Positions 63,868 through 64,000 of a DNA stretch of 64,000 bases are shown one piece after another. Origin of the DNA: Vagococcus carniphilus (GTDB taxonomy: Bacteria; Bacillota; Bacilli; Lactobacillales; Vagococcaceae). Position numbers and translations under genes: made by a program. A model generated the notes under the pieces. It worked only from the letters and a program-made list of their open reading frames with translations. It made no database searches and had not been told where the DNA came from. Position 1 is the first letter of the stretch, and each line of letters begins with the position of its first letter. Location of the stretch: the NCBI RefSeq assembly GCF_014397115.1, contig NZ_CP060720.1, positions 512,001-576,000 of the forward strand. The letters are read 5' to 3'.

Positions 63868-63893
63868 AAAAGCGAATATTTGTTCGCTTTTAT
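63867..63893 (+). terminator. Terminator after cinA
   Basis: AAAAGCGAA pairs with TTCGCTTTT. The same bases form the LexA-box-like sequence at 63873-63886. Confidence 0.75.
63873..63886 (+). promoter_or_regulatory. LexA (DinR) SOS box candidate
   Basis: CGAATATTTGTTCG fits the Gram-positive SOS box pattern CGAAC-N4-GTTCG with one base change in the left half. It lies just upstream of the recA -35 box. Confidence 0.65.
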
Positions 63894-63894
63894 C

Positions 63895-63923
63895 TTGCTT
63901 TTTTTTAATAAAGAAAGTATTAT
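63895..63923 (+). promoter_or_regulatory. recA promoter
   Basis: TTGCTT (63895-63900), a 17-base spacer and TATTAT (63918-63923). Confidence 0.65.
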
Positions 63924-63958
63924 ATTAAGAGAAGAGAGAAACCAAAGGAGGCACATTG

Positions 63959-64000
63959 ATGTCAGATAACCGTAAAGCTGCCTTAGATGCAGCGTTAAAG
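63959..64000 (+). CDS. recA: Recombinase RecA (first 14 residues)
   Basis: The frame MSDNRKAALDAALK fits the start of Firmicute RecA proteins. AAAGGAGG (63944-63951) is 7 bases upstream. The position after cinA, its own promoter and the SOS-box-like site support the call. The rest lies beyond the window. Confidence 0.9.
   Translation, partial: MSDNRKAALDAALK

Overview
The window is low-GC chromosomal DNA of a lactic-acid-bacterium-type Firmicute, most likely Enterococcaceae (Vagococcus- or Enterococcus-like). The evidence is near-consensus AGGAGG ribosome sites, an HrcA/CIRCE-controlled groESL, RNase J2, RelQ, SpxH, CbpA, an LPXTG surface protein with MucBP repeats, a tyrosine-type T-box and a preQ1-I riboswitch. 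The genus is inference. Several gene orders match Bacillus subtilis: ytoI-like/nrnA; ydiF-like/rex/CPBP/groESL; coiA/pepF/spxH/CYTH/relQ/nadK/rluD-like; rpmG/secE/nusG; cinA/recA.

Layout. 1-8.9 kb: a cut-off ABC exporter, an ECF S component, asd and rnjB, a DHA2 drug-efflux transporter, a YtoI-like CBS regulator and nrnA. 9-14.1 kb: a YesMN-type two-component system, divergent from a lipid-anchored, FMN-binding fumarate-reductase-like flavoprotein. The shared intergenic region carries a 10-bp direct repeat, spaced two helical turns, next to the reductase -35 box. 14.2-16.4 kb: two small unknown genes and a complete IS256-family element (15072-16400) with a perfect 8-bp target duplication, inserted in the likely -35 region of a DUF3290/DUF421 membrane operon. 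17.8-20.9 kb: a repeat-rich LPXTG adhesin and a small membrane partner. 21-26.9 kb: accessory genes, including a TetR gene with two abutting operators, a PopT-type DUF368 protein and a NUDIX cluster.

27-34.3 kb: groESL, a CPBP protease, rex, an ABC-F ATPase and a TetR/hydrolase pair. 34.3-46.4 kb: a DUF4231 membrane protein, queG, then the coiA-to-mgtE block (with a frameshifted rluD-like gene), corA and cutC. 46.5-51.3 kb: rlmA, a structured RNA with its own promoter and terminator, trmL, a phosphatase, and recD2, which appears to start at ATT. 51.3-57 kb: lipid kinase, NAD(P)H:FMN reductase, preQ1-regulated queT, cbpA, rpmG, secE and nusG, and a lipoprotein hydrolase. 57-64 kb: a Tyr-type T-box with a 16-codon ORF before an NhaC-family transporter, a MATE protein behind a possible leader-peptide attenuator, sdaAB/sdaAA, cinA, and the start of recA.

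No tRNA, rRNA, CRISPR array, prophage or restriction system was seen. I found no clearly new multi-gene system. The best leads are the two-component system/reductase pair with its direct-repeat operator, the RNA before trmL, the MATE leader, and the ATT start of recD2. Many starts here are ATT, TTG or GTG codons chosen because an ideal ribosome site sits 5-9 bases upstream.
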